A DNA stretch of 64,000 nt from JAFMKE01 sp037624485 (GCA_037624485.1 JASJJC010000024.1:17702-81701), one strand, 5' to 3'. Positions 16,320 through 26,548 are shown, numbered from the stretch's first letter. A program made the numbers and translations. The notes: generated by a model from the sequence alone, not told the origin.

Positions 16320-19139
16320 ATGCCCAAAAATCCCTCGATTCAGCACATTTTAATTATTGGTAGCGGTCCCATCATTATTGGTCAGGCTTGCGAGTTTGAT
16401 TATTCAGGAACACAAGCCTCTCGATCATTGCGAGAAGAGGGAGTGAAAGTCACCCTGTTAAATAACAATCCCGCGACAATCATGACTGACCCTATGACTG
16501 CCGATTTTATTTACATGGACCCTATCAATGTTGCTTCAATTGAAAAAATTTTAACGGAGCACCCCGATATTGATTCTGTATTACCCACAATGGGTGGACA
16601 ATCCGCTCTAAATTTAGCGAAAGAAGCCTATGAGATGGGTATTTGGGACAAATACAACCTAGACGTACTAGGTGCGGATTTAGATGCCATTGAGAAAACA
16701 GAAAACAGAGAAGAATTTAGACTGTTTATGCAAGAATTGGGAATAAATATTTGCCCATCTAAAATTGCTAACTCTTACCTTGAAGGGAAAGAAGTCGCTC
16801 AAGAATTAGGCTTTCCCTTAGTTATTCGTCCCTCTTATACACTTGGTGGATATGGTGGAGGGTTTGTCCACAGTAAAGAGGATCTAGATATTAAATTGAC
16901 CCGGGGCTTGGAAGCATCTCCTACACATGAAGTTCTCGTTGAAAAGGCCGTAATTGGTTGGAAAGAGTATGAATTGGAGTTACTCCGAGACAAGGCTGAT
17001 AATGTCGTCGTAATTTGTACGGTTGAGAACTTTGACCCAATGGGTGTGCACACTGGAGATTCAATTACAGTAGCACCTGCTATGACTTTATCTGACAAAG
17101 TCTACCAAGAAATGCGCAACCAAGCTAAGCTCATGATGCAAAAATTGGGTAATTTTGCTGGTGGATGTAATGTGCAGTTTTCTGTAAATCCAGAAACCGA
17201 GGAGGTGTATGCTATCGAAATGAATCCGAGAGTATCTCGTTCTTCTGCCTTGGCATCTAAAGCCACAGGATATCCAATTGCAAAAATTGCGGCTAAACTA
17301 GCCATTGGTTTCACCCTCGATGAGTTAACGAATCAAATTACCGGTAATACTTCCGCTTATTTTGAACCTACTTTAGACTATGTAATTGTAAAAATGCCTC
17401 GATGGAATTTTGATAAGTTTAAAGGGGCTGATACAGAGCTCGGTTTGCAAATGAAATCTGTAGGTGAAGTGATGGCGATTGGCCGAAGCTTTCAAGAAGC
17501 ACTGCAAAAAGCTTGTCAGTCACTAGAAAACAATAGAATTGGTTTAGGCGCAGATGGACAGCATTGGATGCGGACCGACGAAATACTTGAAGGTGTTCAA
17601 AAACCTTCATGGGATAGAATTTTCCGATTAAAAGATGCTATCCGTTTAGGCGTACCAATTAATAAATTGTTCGAAATGACCAAAATTGACAAATGGTACT
17701 TGTATCAAATTCAAGAACTGGTCGATTATGATAAAATGATCAAAAAGTATAACCTAAATACCATTACTCGCGAGTTCATGCTTGATGTTAAACAAAAAGG
17801 TTATTCCGATGCTCAAATCGCTTACCTGATGGGGAATATCACAGAAGATCAGGTTTATGACAAAAGGCATGAAATGGATATTCGACGAGTTTATAAACTG
17901 GTGGATACGTGTGCGGCAGAATTTGAAGCACAAACTCCATATTACTACTCCACGTTTGAATATGAGAATGAAAGCAAGGTAAGTGATAAGAAAAAAATCA
18001 TTGTCTTAGGCAGCGGACCTAATCGAATTGGGCAAGGTATTGAGTTTGACTATTGCTGTGTTCATGGCATTAAAGCCTGCAAAGAGGCCGGTTATGAGGC
18101 AATAATGATGAATTGTAACCCCGAAACAGTTTCCACTGATTTTGACATTGCGGACAAACTTTACTTTGAACCTGTATTTTGGGAACATTTAAGAGAACTG
18201 ATTGACCACGAAAAACCAGAGGGAGTTATTGTTCAACTTGGAGGGCAAACAGCCTTAAAATTATCAGAAAAACTACAGGATTTTGGAATCAAGATAATTG
18301 GAACTTCCTATGACAACATGGATATGGCAGAGGATAGAGAACGCTTTTCTGACAAGCTGAAAGAGTTAAATATTCCTTATCCAAGATACGGAGCAGCAAA
18401 AACAGCAGAGGAAGCTATAGAAGTTGCACATGAAGTAGGTTACCCTGTGCTTGTAAGGCCGAGTTATGTATTGGGTGGGCAACGCATGAAAATTGTGATT
18501 AATGATGATGAGCTTACCACCGCGGTGATTAAAATCATCAAACATCATCCAAACAACAACATTCTTATTGACCACTTTTTGGATAGAGCATCTGAAGCTG
18601 AAGTCGATGCCATTTCAGATGGTGATGATGTCCATATTATGGGAATTATGGAACACATTGAACCTGCAGGAATTCATTCTGGTGATAGTAATGCGGTGCT
18701 CCCTCCTTTCTCTTTAAGCAAAGAAGTGGTTAACAAAATGGAAGTATACACTAAGCAAATTGCAGAAGCTTTAGCGGTTAGAGGGTTAATTAATATCCAA
18801 TTTGCCATAAAGAATGATGAAGTATTTGTGATTGAAGCCAACCCAAGAGCATCAAGAACAACTCCTTTCATCAGTAAAGCTTACAATGAACCTTACCTTA
18901 ATGTCGCAACAAAAGTGATGCTTGGTGTAAGTAAGTTGAAGGACTATACTTTTAAAAATGAGCTGGAAGGATTTGCTATTAAAGAACCTGTATTTTCATT
19001 TCACAAATTTCCTAATGTGAACAAAGAATTAGGGCCGGAAATGAAGAGTACTGGAGAAGCTATTTACTTTATTAAGGACACACAAGATGCCCACTTTAGA
19101 GAGTTAATAAAGCTTAAGAGCATGTACTTAAGTAAGTAA
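16320..19139 (+). CDS. carB: Carbamoyl-phosphate synthase large subunit, short form
   Basis: Makes carbamoyl phosphate from glutamine-derived ammonia, bicarbonate and two ATP for pyrimidine and arginine synthesis. The two homologous ATP-grasp halves are complete: the first opens with 'ILIIGSGPIIIGQACEFDYSG' and the second, near residue 560, with 'IVLGSGPNRIGQGIEFDYCCVH'. Each has its 'NPRxSR' motif ('EMNPRVSRSS', 'EANPRASRTT'). The 939 residues end soon after the second synthetase domain, whereas the E. coli enzyme has about 1073; the C-terminal MGS-like allosteric domain that binds UMP and ornithine is missing. This short form is known in Bacteroidota. No carA gene is adjacent. A perfect -7 element precedes it. 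Confidence 0.97.
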   Translation: MPKNPSIQHILIIGSGPIIIGQACEFDYSGTQASRSLREEGVKVTLLNNNPATIMTDPMTADFIYMDPINVASIEKILTEHPDIDSVLPTMGGQSALNLAKEAYEMGIWDKYNLDVLGADLDAIEKTENREEFRLFMQELGINICPSKIANSYLEGKEVAQELGFPLVIRPSYTLGGYGGGFVHSKEDLDIKLTRGLEASPTHEVLVEKAVIGWKEYELELLRDKADNVVVICTVENFDPMGVHTGDSITVAPAMTLSDKVYQEMRNQAKLMMQKLGNFAGGCNVQFSVNPETEEVYAIEMNPRVSRSSALASKATGYPIAKIAAKLAIGFTLDELTNQITGNTSAYFEPTLDYVIVKMPRWNFDKFKGADTELGLQMKSVGEVMAIGRSFQEALQKACQSLENNRIGLGADGQHWMRTDEILEGVQKPSWDRIFRLKDAIRLGVPINKLFEMTKIDKWYLYQIQELVDYDKMIKKYNLNTITREFMLDVKQKGYSDAQIAYLMGNITEDQVYDKRHEMDIRRVYKLVDTCAAEFEAQTPYYYSTFEYENESKVSDKKKIIVLGSGPNRIGQGIEFDYCCVHGIKACKEAGYEAIMMNCNPETVSTDFDIADKLYFEPVFWEHLRELIDHEKPEGVIVQLGGQTALKLSEKLQDFGIKIIGTSYDNMDMAEDRERFSDKLKELNIPYPRYGAAKTAEEAIEVAHEVGYPVLVRPSYVLGGQRMKIVINDDELTTAVIKIIKHHPNNNILIDHFLDRASEAEVDAISDGDDVHIMGIMEHIEPAGIHSGDSNAVLPPFSLSKEVVNKMEVYTKQIAEALAVRGLINIQFAIKNDEVFVIEANPRASRTTPFISKAYNEPYLNVATKVMLGVSKLKDYTFKNELEGFAIKEPVFSFHKFPNVNKELGPEMKSTGEAIYFIKDTQDAHFRELIKLKSMYLSK

Positions 19140-19188
19140 GTTATATAATAAGGCAAACAAATTGCGTTATAAGGATGAAGATTTAATT

Positions 19189-20088
19189 ATGAAAGTATTT
19201 GCAAGTATTCTATTTACATTCCTTAGTTGTTGGGCAATATCTCAAGAATTGAGTAACAAGGAATTGAAAAAATTTAAGGCTGCAGAAGTAATACTGAAGG
19301 AAAATGTTGTTCAATTTAAAAATGATAGCATTCCCTTTGAAGAACGTGTCGCACTCATTCACGATTTTATTCCTCGTTTTGTGGCAATATTAAAAGAGAA
19401 AAACTCCTTTCAATTTCCATTCGATGACTTGGCTAGTCTTGTAAAAGTGTATGCGCCTGATAATAGCTTTAGAATATTCACCTGGCAATTAAAAGAGCCA
19501 TTGGGTACTCATCGCTACTATGGGGCGATTCAGCTCAATAGCAAAGAACTTAAGATGCTTCCATTATTCGACTACTCGGATACGATGAATGTGCATCCAC
19601 AAGAAATTTTAAGTCATGATAATTGGTATGGCGCAATTTACTACAAGTGTTTACAACATGAAGTAGAAGGCAAGCCTTATTACACCTTACTTGGATATGA
19701 TGAGGCTGATTTTGTAAGCAATCGAAAGATTCTAGAAATACTTTCTTTTAACGAAAAGGAGGAGCTTGTTTTTGGTGCGCCTTTGATTTCGATAACTGAT
19801 AGCTTAGGTATTACTCAAATTAAAAATCGGATGTTTTTAGAATATAATCAAAAAGCAAGTGTTAAGCTCAATTTTGATGAAGTGATGAACCAAATGATTT
19901 TTGACCATTTGGTTGCTCCCAGCAAAGCTGAAGAGGGTGCATGGTTCACCTATATCCCTGATGGAACATATGAGGGGCTAGAATGGGTAAACAATACTTG
20001 GACCTGGATTGAAAAAATGTTCCATTATTCCATTGATAAACCGGATAGTCCCCCAATGCCAAATCCTATATTGGACAATAGGGATTGA
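19189..20088 (+). CDS. Exported hypothetical protein, about 299 aa
   Basis: I do not recognise the family. From the ATG at 19189, which has a purine-rich 'AAGGATGAAG' upstream, the protein starts with a signal peptide ending near 'CWAISQ', so it is probably periplasmic. The mature part is about 280 residues without membrane segments. It is rich in aromatic residues in the middle ('HDNWYGAIYYKCLQHE') and ends with 'DGTYEGLEWVNNTWTWIEKMF' and a proline-rich tail. It lies 49 bp after carB and could be on the same transcript, though a functional link to carbamoyl phosphate is not apparent. The next gene is convergent. Confidence 0.6.
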   Translation: MKVFASILFTFLSCWAISQELSNKELKKFKAAEVILKENVVQFKNDSIPFEERVALIHDFIPRFVAILKEKNSFQFPFDDLASLVKVYAPDNSFRIFTWQLKEPLGTHRYYGAIQLNSKELKMLPLFDYSDTMNVHPQEILSHDNWYGAIYYKCLQHEVEGKPYYTLLGYDEADFVSNRKILEILSFNEKEELVFGAPLISITDSLGITQIKNRMFLEYNQKASVKLNFDEVMNQMIFDHLVAPSKAEEGAWFTYIPDGTYEGLEWVNNTWTWIEKMFHYSIDKPDSPPMPNPILDNRD

Positions 20089-20132
20089 TGCAAAAAATTT
20101 GAATCCTTTTAACCAAGGCAACAAAATTTGAA

Positions 20133-22469
20133 TTATTCCTCGATAAGCAGTTTCTTAACTCCTTGAAGTTTATTCCCTTCATAAAAATTCAAGAAATACA
20201 TCCCTGCAGGCAACATCTCTATTGTTAGCACCTGAGATTCACTTAACAAATCTAAGGACATACGTGATTGGCCTAAAATATTAATTATTTCCAATCGACT
20301 AGGGTTTTTAAATGCAGTAGTTATGGTAACACTTTCTTTTGTAGGATTTGGGAAAACGCGAATTGCACTAGAGAATAAATCTCTAATTGACGCAGGACTT
20401 TCTCCTATAGTTCGTATTTTCAAATCATCGAAATTGAATCCATCTCCTCGCGTAAACATGTCACTTACTATTCGAAACCTTAATTGAATATTTTCACCTA
20501 TAAAATCATTTAAATCTAGCGATTCTTTAACCCAAGTACTTTGAACACCATCATAAATCGGCTCATTTTCGTCTTGATTATCATTACCAATAACGGTATA
20601 ATTACCGCAGAGTGGCGTCCAATTCGTCCCATCTAGAGATGCACTTAACTGAACAAAATCATAGCCCTTTTCAATATCCCATTTTGCATAAAACTCGAGC
20701 ACTGCTATATCGGCTTCACTTAAATCAATCACATTGGATATCAACTCGTTGACAGCATTGTTGCTATAGTTTCCATTAGGAGAATCACTTATACTTGTAG
20801 GAGCGGAATATGCATCGTTGTCCAATCCCCAATCATTTGCATTCTCCCATGCATCTAAGGTGCCGACTGTGCCATCAAAGCTAAGTTGTGTTTCTCCGAA
20901 ATACTTTACCAAGGTATCATAGGAAGAGTAATTTGCCGTTGCGATTTGCAGTACAAAGGTGATTTGCCTGTTTTGAATACTGCTGACATCTAGCTCTCCA
21001 TTAAAATTAATGACTTGTTTTTCACCAAAATTTAGTCCCGAAACAAGCTGCGGATTATTTGCATTGTTGATTGTTGCATCTATTGCATCTATATTAAGGG
21101 TATATGTTCCACTTTCAAGACCCAAACGCTGAAATTCTATGTCTATGGAAAAGTTAGGGTTTTCAATAATGCTAGCTGATAGATCCTTCATTTGATAGGC
21201 ATCTAATAAAGACTTTGCTGCCGCAAAATTCTGGAAAACATTTTCTCGGCAAATCCCTAATATGTTTTGTTGACTCGGCCAAAAACCATCATTATTCCCA
21301 CCTATTTCTGGTGTCATTGCATAGACTTTTGGTTTATCATTTTGCTCTCCATAGGCCCAATCATCACTATCGCCTGCAGCTTCATACAATAAAGCACTTT
21401 GATAATTATCATAATTATTTTCCTGCGTTAAGTAATCGGTTAAATTAGAAAGCAAATCATGATCTGGACATTGAAAGTTGTCTTCATAACCCCAAGGAAA
21501 CAATAAAGCATCTGCATAACTATGGTAGTTTAAAGCAATTTTAAAATTATTATTAATTATAAACCATTCCATTGCTTGAGTTTCAGGCTCCGAAAATGGG
21601 CCTGTCCCTTTATAAGTCTCGCTATTTGGATTACCAGATGTTCCTGCCCCGCCGTATTCGTAGCTGTAGTTTCGATTTAAATCAACTCCCTTATTATTGG
21701 TCCCCACATTTCTTCTATTCTTCCTATGCATTCCTCCCCCGTTGGGGTCTGTCAATTCATTGTAGACATAACCATCGGGATTAATACAAGGCACAAAATA
21801 CATTTCTACATTATCTACTACATATTGCAGTTCCTCATTGCTCTCATAATTCTCTAAAACATACCACATGTAGTAAATTAACTGCTGCATACTGCCGGGT
21901 TCTCTTGCATGATGCAAAGCCGTATACAAAATTGCAGGCTTAGAAAAACTAGACGCCGGGTTACTTGAAATTCGCAGCCATTCAATTGGTCGATTTTCAA
22001 TACTTAAAAATGTATTAATAGGCGCTCTTGCAGAAATTAGATTAGGATATTTCGAAGCCATTGAATCTAAGTTTTCTAACATTTCTTGATAGGTAAAAAA
22101 CCCCCCCATGCTTCCATTAGAGTAATTTTGCACAAGAGGAATTTCGAAACCAGAAAGTCCACAGTTTTGCGCCTTCGTAGACTTTTTTGTAGGGTTGACA
22201 TTTTGTTGCTGATAATGTGCTTTAACATCCGCTACAAGCACGTCCACGGCAAACCCTGCAGCTTGAACTTCTTCAATTTCGCTTAGTGATAGATCCGTAA
22301 TCAACCAAACATTCTTTTTATGGCTCCCATGATCAACGGCAACGGAGAGTTGACTGAGCTCTTCAATTGATTTATCTAACAACCAAACTTTAACCTTACT
22401 ATATTGATTATCTTGAGCATACAACTGTCCGCAAGCAAAAACAAAAAGAAACAAAACGACTCTAAACAT
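20133..22469 (-). CDS. Secreted M14 zinc carboxypeptidase with T9SS sorting domain
   Basis: A 778-residue exported metallocarboxypeptidase. After a signal peptide (cut near 'QLYAQ', residue 19) and a propeptide-like region, the M14 domain spans about 120-425: zinc ligands H187 and E190 in 'HHARE', H316 in 'LNYHSYAD', and the general-base glutamate E388 in 'MTPEIGG'. A jelly-roll region (about 550-690) resembles the MAM-like domain of secreted peptidases ('DGFNFDDLKI'). The last 80 residues form a type A T9SS sorting domain ('RVFPNPTKESVTI' to 'KLLIEE'). It should be secreted across the outer membrane and act on extracellular peptides. It is convergent with the preceding gene and not in an evident operon. 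Confidence 0.92.
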   Translation of the reverse strand: MFRVVLFLFVFACGQLYAQDNQYSKVKVWLLDKSIEELSQLSVAVDHGSHKKNVWLITDLSLSEIEEVQAAGFAVDVLVADVKAHYQQQNVNPTKKSTKAQNCGLSGFEIPLVQNYSNGSMGGFFTYQEMLENLDSMASKYPNLISARAPINTFLSIENRPIEWLRISSNPASSFSKPAILYTALHHAREPGSMQQLIYYMWYVLENYESNEELQYVVDNVEMYFVPCINPDGYVYNELTDPNGGGMHRKNRRNVGTNNKGVDLNRNYSYEYGGAGTSGNPNSETYKGTGPFSEPETQAMEWFIINNNFKIALNYHSYADALLFPWGYEDNFQCPDHDLLSNLTDYLTQENNYDNYQSALLYEAAGDSDDWAYGEQNDKPKVYAMTPEIGGNNDGFWPSQQNILGICRENVFQNFAAAKSLLDAYQMKDLSASIIENPNFSIDIEFQRLGLESGTYTLNIDAIDATINNANNPQLVSGLNFGEKQVINFNGELDVSSIQNRQITFVLQIATANYSSYDTLVKYFGETQLSFDGTVGTLDAWENANDWGLDNDAYSAPTSISDSPNGNYSNNAVNELISNVIDLSEADIAVLEFYAKWDIEKGYDFVQLSASLDGTNWTPLCGNYTVIGNDNQDENEPIYDGVQSTWVKESLDLNDFIGENIQLRFRIVSDMFTRGDGFNFDDLKIRTIGESPASIRDLFSSAIRVFPNPTKESVTITTAFKNPSRLEIINILGQSRMSLDLLSESQVLTIEMLPAGMYFLNFYEGNKLQGVKKLLIEE

Positions 22470-22687
22470 AATTTTAAATTAGCAGTCAAAGTTAATCATT
22501 TTTAGTGAGTAGCTAGAAAAGCTCATAGACCCACTATGTAAAAAAGCCTAACTTAGTGCTAAGCAATTTAAACAAATACCCATTCATCCTGAAGCACAAC
22601 AAAAGGGGAAAACGCATTATTACGAATGGTATGATGTCAAAGTGCGTTCAGTGCAAAAAAACTATCATTCTTAATTCCACTTTATAA

Positions 22688-23071
22688 ATGAGTCATATTC
22701 ATCCATCACTAGTTATCAAAGCAAGTAAAAAACGTGGCAGAGGCGTCTTTGCCCTTAACGGAATCGAGGCGAATACTTTAGTCGAAATTTCTCCAGTAAT
22801 TATATTGGATAGCCATGAAACGAAAATTATTCATAACACTATTTTGCATGATTATTACTTCATTTGGGGCCATCAGCAAAACCAAAGCGCTATTGGTCTT
22901 GGATATATCTCCTTATACAATCACTCCCCTAATGCTAATTGTTACCACGAATGTGATTTTGATGATAACACGATTAGTATTTATTCAAAGTGCTTTATTC
23001 CCGCTGAAGAAGAACTCCATATTAATTATATGAAAGGGGAAGAAAACCCTTTATGGTTTAAACCTATCTAA
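22688..23071 (+). CDS. Small SET-domain protein (putative lysine methyltransferase)
   Basis: A 127-residue protein that is almost entirely a minimal SET domain: 'KKRGRGVFA' near the start, 'NHSPNANC' (about 79-86) for the pseudoknot NHxxxxN motif, and 'ELHINY' (about 109-114) with the catalytic tyrosine. Bacterial proteins of this size usually methylate lysines using S-adenosylmethionine, but the target is unknown and no substrate gene is adjacent. No pre- or post-SET zinc cluster is seen. The gene stands alone between the divergent M14 gene and the CotH operon. Confidence 0.85.
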   Translation: MSHIHPSLVIKASKKRGRGVFALNGIEANTLVEISPVIILDSHETKIIHNTILHDYYFIWGHQQNQSAIGLGYISLYNHSPNANCYHECDFDDNTISIYSKCFIPAEEELHINYMKGEENPLWFKPI

Positions 23072-23183
23072 ATATAAATCATCTTTTATTAATCAATTTT
23101 TAAAGATTTCTTAACTTTAGCCAGTATTAAAGAGGGATTGTTCCCAATTTGACGTCTAAGTATCGAAAATAGGTAGTCTGTTT

Positions 23184-25403
23184 ATGAAAAAAATAATTTT
23201 AGCAAGTCTCATGCTTGTGGTATGTAAATTACAGAGTCAGGAATTGTATGACCTTGCTTCGGTGGGAACAATCGAGGTAACTTTTACTCAAGCAAATTGG
23301 GATCAAATTTTAGATACCTACTATGCCAATGGATTAGATGAACGGTTGATGGGGGTCGTCGAAATAAATGGAGAAAGCTTTGATAGTGTCGGTGTTAAAT
23401 ACAAAGGCAATAGCACTTTTAACCCAAATAATACCAAAAACCCATTCAATATCAAGTTAGATCAATTCATTAATCAAGATTATGATGGATATCAAGTTCT
23501 TAAGTTAAGTACGGGTGACAAAGACCCTAGTTTTGTTCGCGAAGTCTTGGGTTATGAAATTGCTCGAAAATATATGAATGCGCCACAATGCAATTATATG
23601 AACGTCTATGTAAATGGAGATCTTATAGGCTTATATGATAATGTGGAATCGGTGAATAGCGACTTTCAAGAACGATATCTTTATGCCAATCGAGATGCTA
23701 CTCGAATAAAATGTAATCCTTCTCAAATTCAAAATGGCGGCTCGAGTCTAGAATATCTTGGTCCAAATGAAGCAAGCTATTATGACTATTACGAGTTGGA
23801 TAGCGATACGGGATGGGCAGATATTGTTAGCTTAACTAATATCGTCGATAATGCGCCAGTTTTGATAGAAGATTATATGGATATTGATAGGGCAATTTGG
23901 ATGTTGGCTTACAATAATGTATTGGTAAATTTAGATTCATACACGGGGCCATTCAAACAAAATTACTACCTGATTAATTCAAAGAATGATAACATGTCAC
24001 CTATTCTTTGGGATTTGAATCAGAGTATGGGAAGTTTTAGCATGATTAATCAGGGACCTCCTGTTGGATCTCTGGCAGAAATGGATATACTTCTGCGTGA
24101 GAATGATGCTACATGGCCCTTGCTAAAGTTAATATTTGACAACCCAACATACCGAAGAATGTATATTGCCCATTGTAAAACGATATACGAAGAGAATATT
24201 GAAAATGATTTGTATTATGAACGTTCGATTAACCTACAATCCATTTTTGAAGCTTCCTTACAAGCAGATGCCAATGCGATATATAGTTTTACCCAAGCAC
24301 AAAGTAATTTAACCGCCACAGTTAATGGAGGAGGTAGCCCAGGAGCAGGTTTTATTGGCTTGACAGAATTGTTTGATGAGAGAAAGACCTATTTAGAAAG
24401 TACGACTGAGTTTTCGAGTTTGGCACCTACTGTAGACAATATAAGCTATGATGAGTCTGTTCCTGCTAATACACAACTGATCGTAAGTGCAGAAGTGCTT
24501 AATTCAACTGATGTAATATTGGGTTATCGCTTGTTTGCAGGCGATAGATTTTTAAAAGTGGAAATGTATGATGATGGAACCAATGCAGATGCTACCGCTG
24601 GAGATAATATATTCACCTCTATTGTTTCTGTAGAAGCCACGGATATCCAATTTTACATTTATGCTGAAAACAATGATGCTGGAATTTTTTCTCCAGTTAG
24701 AGCTGAGCACGAGTTTTACACCGTTTCTACAAGCACCGATATTGTGCTTAATGAAATACAGGCAAGAAATGATTTCACCCAACCCGATCAGGATGGAGAG
24801 TTTGATGATTGGATTGAATTGTACAACAATTCAAATTCAAGTGTAGATTTGAGTACGTATTATCTAAGTGATAAGGGCAGCGACCTTACTCGATGGAAAT
24901 TTCCTGCAGGCACAACACTAGCTGCAGATGATTACCTAATAGTTTGGGCAGATGCAGACACCCTGCAAGGAGGACTTCATGCAAATTTTAAGTTATCAGG
25001 AGGCGGTGAATCTGTTTATTTGACAGATGGATCCAATGTTTTAGACAAGATAAAGTATGTCTATTTTTGGGCTGACACTACCTACGGACGATTTCCAAAT
25101 GGGACGGGTCCGTTGCAACTTATGACAGCCACATTTAAAACATACAATGGCGTAGAAGATACCACAGGAGTTTCAATAACGAATAGGCATGGACAAGCTT
25201 CGTTTCAAGTTTACCCCAATCCCAGTCAAGGTCTTATTTATATAGAATGGGAAGGTCATGATGATTTTGACATCGCTATTTATGATGTTTTAGGTCAAGT
25301 AATTTATCAAGGAAGAAATAAACAAGTGATTACTGCTGCATGGTCTAGTGGTATTTATTTTGTCAATATTAATGGAATGAGTAAAAAAATAGTGGTGAAA
25401 TGA
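23184..25403 (+). CDS. CotH-family kinase with lamin-tail domain and T9SS sorting domain
   Basis: A 739-residue secreted protein. After a signal peptide, the CotH kinase-like domain covers about 30-345: 'KYKGNSTFNPNNTKNPFNIK' (the G-loop-like region), 'NGDLIGLYDNVESVN' and 'MSPILWDLNQSMGSF', where Asp in 'LWDLN' is the expected metal-binding residue. A domain with 'YDDGTNADATAGDNIFTS' follows, then a lamin-tail domain (about 520-630, 'LNEIQARNDF', 'DDWIELYNNS') and a T9SS sorting domain ('VYPNPSQGLIYIEW'). CotH enzymes phosphorylate proteins in spore coats of Bacillus; in this non-sporulating phylum the target is unknown. The stop overlaps the next ATG by 4 bp, leading an operon with a VTC domain and DUF4956. 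Confidence 0.9.
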   Translation: MKKIILASLMLVVCKLQSQELYDLASVGTIEVTFTQANWDQILDTYYANGLDERLMGVVEINGESFDSVGVKYKGNSTFNPNNTKNPFNIKLDQFINQDYDGYQVLKLSTGDKDPSFVREVLGYEIARKYMNAPQCNYMNVYVNGDLIGLYDNVESVNSDFQERYLYANRDATRIKCNPSQIQNGGSSLEYLGPNEASYYDYYELDSDTGWADIVSLTNIVDNAPVLIEDYMDIDRAIWMLAYNNVLVNLDSYTGPFKQNYYLINSKNDNMSPILWDLNQSMGSFSMINQGPPVGSLAEMDILLRENDATWPLLKLIFDNPTYRRMYIAHCKTIYEENIENDLYYERSINLQSIFEASLQADANAIYSFTQAQSNLTATVNGGGSPGAGFIGLTELFDERKTYLESTTEFSSLAPTVDNISYDESVPANTQLIVSAEVLNSTDVILGYRLFAGDRFLKVEMYDDGTNADATAGDNIFTSIVSVEATDIQFYIYAENNDAGIFSPVRAEHEFYTVSTSTDIVLNEIQARNDFTQPDQDGEFDDWIELYNNSNSSVDLSTYYLSDKGSDLTRWKFPAGTTLAADDYLIVWADADTLQGGLHANFKLSGGGESVYLTDGSNVLDKIKYVYFWADTTYGRFPNGTGPLQLMTATFKTYNGVEDTTGVSITNRHGQASFQVYPNPSQGLIYIEWEGHDDFDIAIYDVLGQVIYQGRNKQVITAAWSSGIYFVNINGMSKKIVVK

Positions 25404-25795
25404 GAAAGGGATTAGTTAGCATTTTAGGATTAATACTTCTAGTAGGTTGTAGTAAAGAACCTGGTGAGGGGGGTAAAAATACTATTGAAGGTTTAGTAAT
25501 TATGCAAGAATATACGGAATCTACAGATCAGTTTATCATAGAATATCCTGCTTCAGAGGAACGTGTGTATATTATATATGGAGACAATGCCTACTATGCG
25601 GATGAAACCCGAACTAATTACGATGGCTCCTTTCGTTATGAGTATCTTTACAAAGGGGATTATACGATTTTTATATACTCTGAATGTTTAGCTTGTCCAG
25701 GTGGAGCAGAACCTTTGTTTATTGATATAGAATTGAAAGAACGAAAAGAAGAATTCGTAACTGACACTTTATATATTAAGAAATACATCAAATAG
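25400..25795 (+). CDS. Small lipoprotein of the CotH/VTC operon
   Basis: A 131-residue lipoprotein: the signal peptide ends in a clear lipobox ('LLVGC', Cys about 17) followed by acidic and glycine-rich residues, a pattern compatible with surface export in Bacteroidota. The rest is a compact beta-rich domain ('YDGSFRYEYLYKGDYTIFIYS') that looks like a carboxypeptidase-regulatory-like or Ig-like fold, with one CxxC ('SECLAC'). The function is unknown. It overlaps the CotH gene by 4 bp, and its TAG stop is followed directly and in the same frame by the next gene's TTG start. Confidence 0.8.
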   Translation: MRKGLVSILGLILLVGCSKEPGEGGKNTIEGLVIMQEYTESTDQFIIEYPASEERVYIIYGDNAYYADETRTNYDGSFRYEYLYKGDYTIFIYSECLACPGGAEPLFIDIELKERKEEFVTDTLYIKKYIK

Positions 25796-26548
25796 TTGAA
25801 ACTCTTTCAAAAACATATTGATGCATTTACTCCGACGAGTTTGGATGAGATGAACGAGATAAAACTCCTGAATCGAAACGATACCAAGTATATCTTTCAT
25901 GAGCGCAAATTACCTGCCATCCTAGAGGACTTAAAGGCCTATTACAAGGTATTGGAAATTGAGGGTATTCGTTTATTGAAATATGAGAATCAATATTTTG
26001 AAACGGAAGATTTCTCCTGTTATCAAAATCATCAAAGAGGAAGACTCAGTCGAACTAAGATTCGAATACGGAAATATGTTGAATCAGATCTGAGTTTTAT
26101 TGAGATAAAAACAAAAACCAACAAGTCTAGAACGGTCAAAAACCGTATTCCAATGACTACTGAAGAGCACATTCGAAGTCCGCGCATAGTGGATTTTGTA
26201 AATAAAAATGCCCCTATTCAAGTGGATGAGTTTGCACATGAGTTGCAAATTGACTTTCAACGAATTACATTGGCTCATAAAGAATTGAAAGATAGATGCA
26301 CCTTGGATCTTAATTTATGTGCGCGTTGGAATGGAAAGCAACATCACTTCGAAAACCTTATCATTGCGGAATTAAAGCAAGATAGATTCAAACATGCGAG
26401 CGAATTTAATCTAATACTTAAAAAACATAAAATATATTCCGGAAGCTTCAGTAAATACTGTTTTAGCTTTTTAAGTTTAAACGACCAATTAAAAAGAAAT
26501 AATTTTAAACCCAATCTTCGTCACCTAGAAAAAACCTTATATGATTGA
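25796..26548 (+). CDS. VTC-domain protein (putative polyphosphate polymerase)
   Basis: A 250-residue cytoplasmic protein of the VTC/CYTH tunnel-fold superfamily. The basic and acidic residues expected to line the tunnel are present: 'LLNRNDTKYIF' (25-34), 'YFETED', 'RTKIRIRKY' (about 87-95), and 'FIEIKTKTNKSRTVKNRI'. In yeast Vtc4 this fold makes polyphosphate from ATP. The start is a TTG immediately after the previous gene's stop; a later ATG (25850) would remove the conserved 'TSLDEM' segment, so TTG is preferred. It overlaps the DUF4956 gene by 8 bp. VTC, DUF4956 and CotH genes recur together in bacteria, so a shared pathway is likely. Confidence 0.85.
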   Translation: MKLFQKHIDAFTPTSLDEMNEIKLLNRNDTKYIFHERKLPAILEDLKAYYKVLEIEGIRLLKYENQYFETEDFSCYQNHQRGRLSRTKIRIRKYVESDLSFIEIKTKTNKSRTVKNRIPMTTEEHIRSPRIVDFVNKNAPIQVDEFAHELQIDFQRITLAHKELKDRCTLDLNLCARWNGKQHHFENLIIAELKQDRFKHASEFNLILKKHKIYSGSFSKYCFSFLSLNDQLKRNNFKPNLRHLEKTLYD

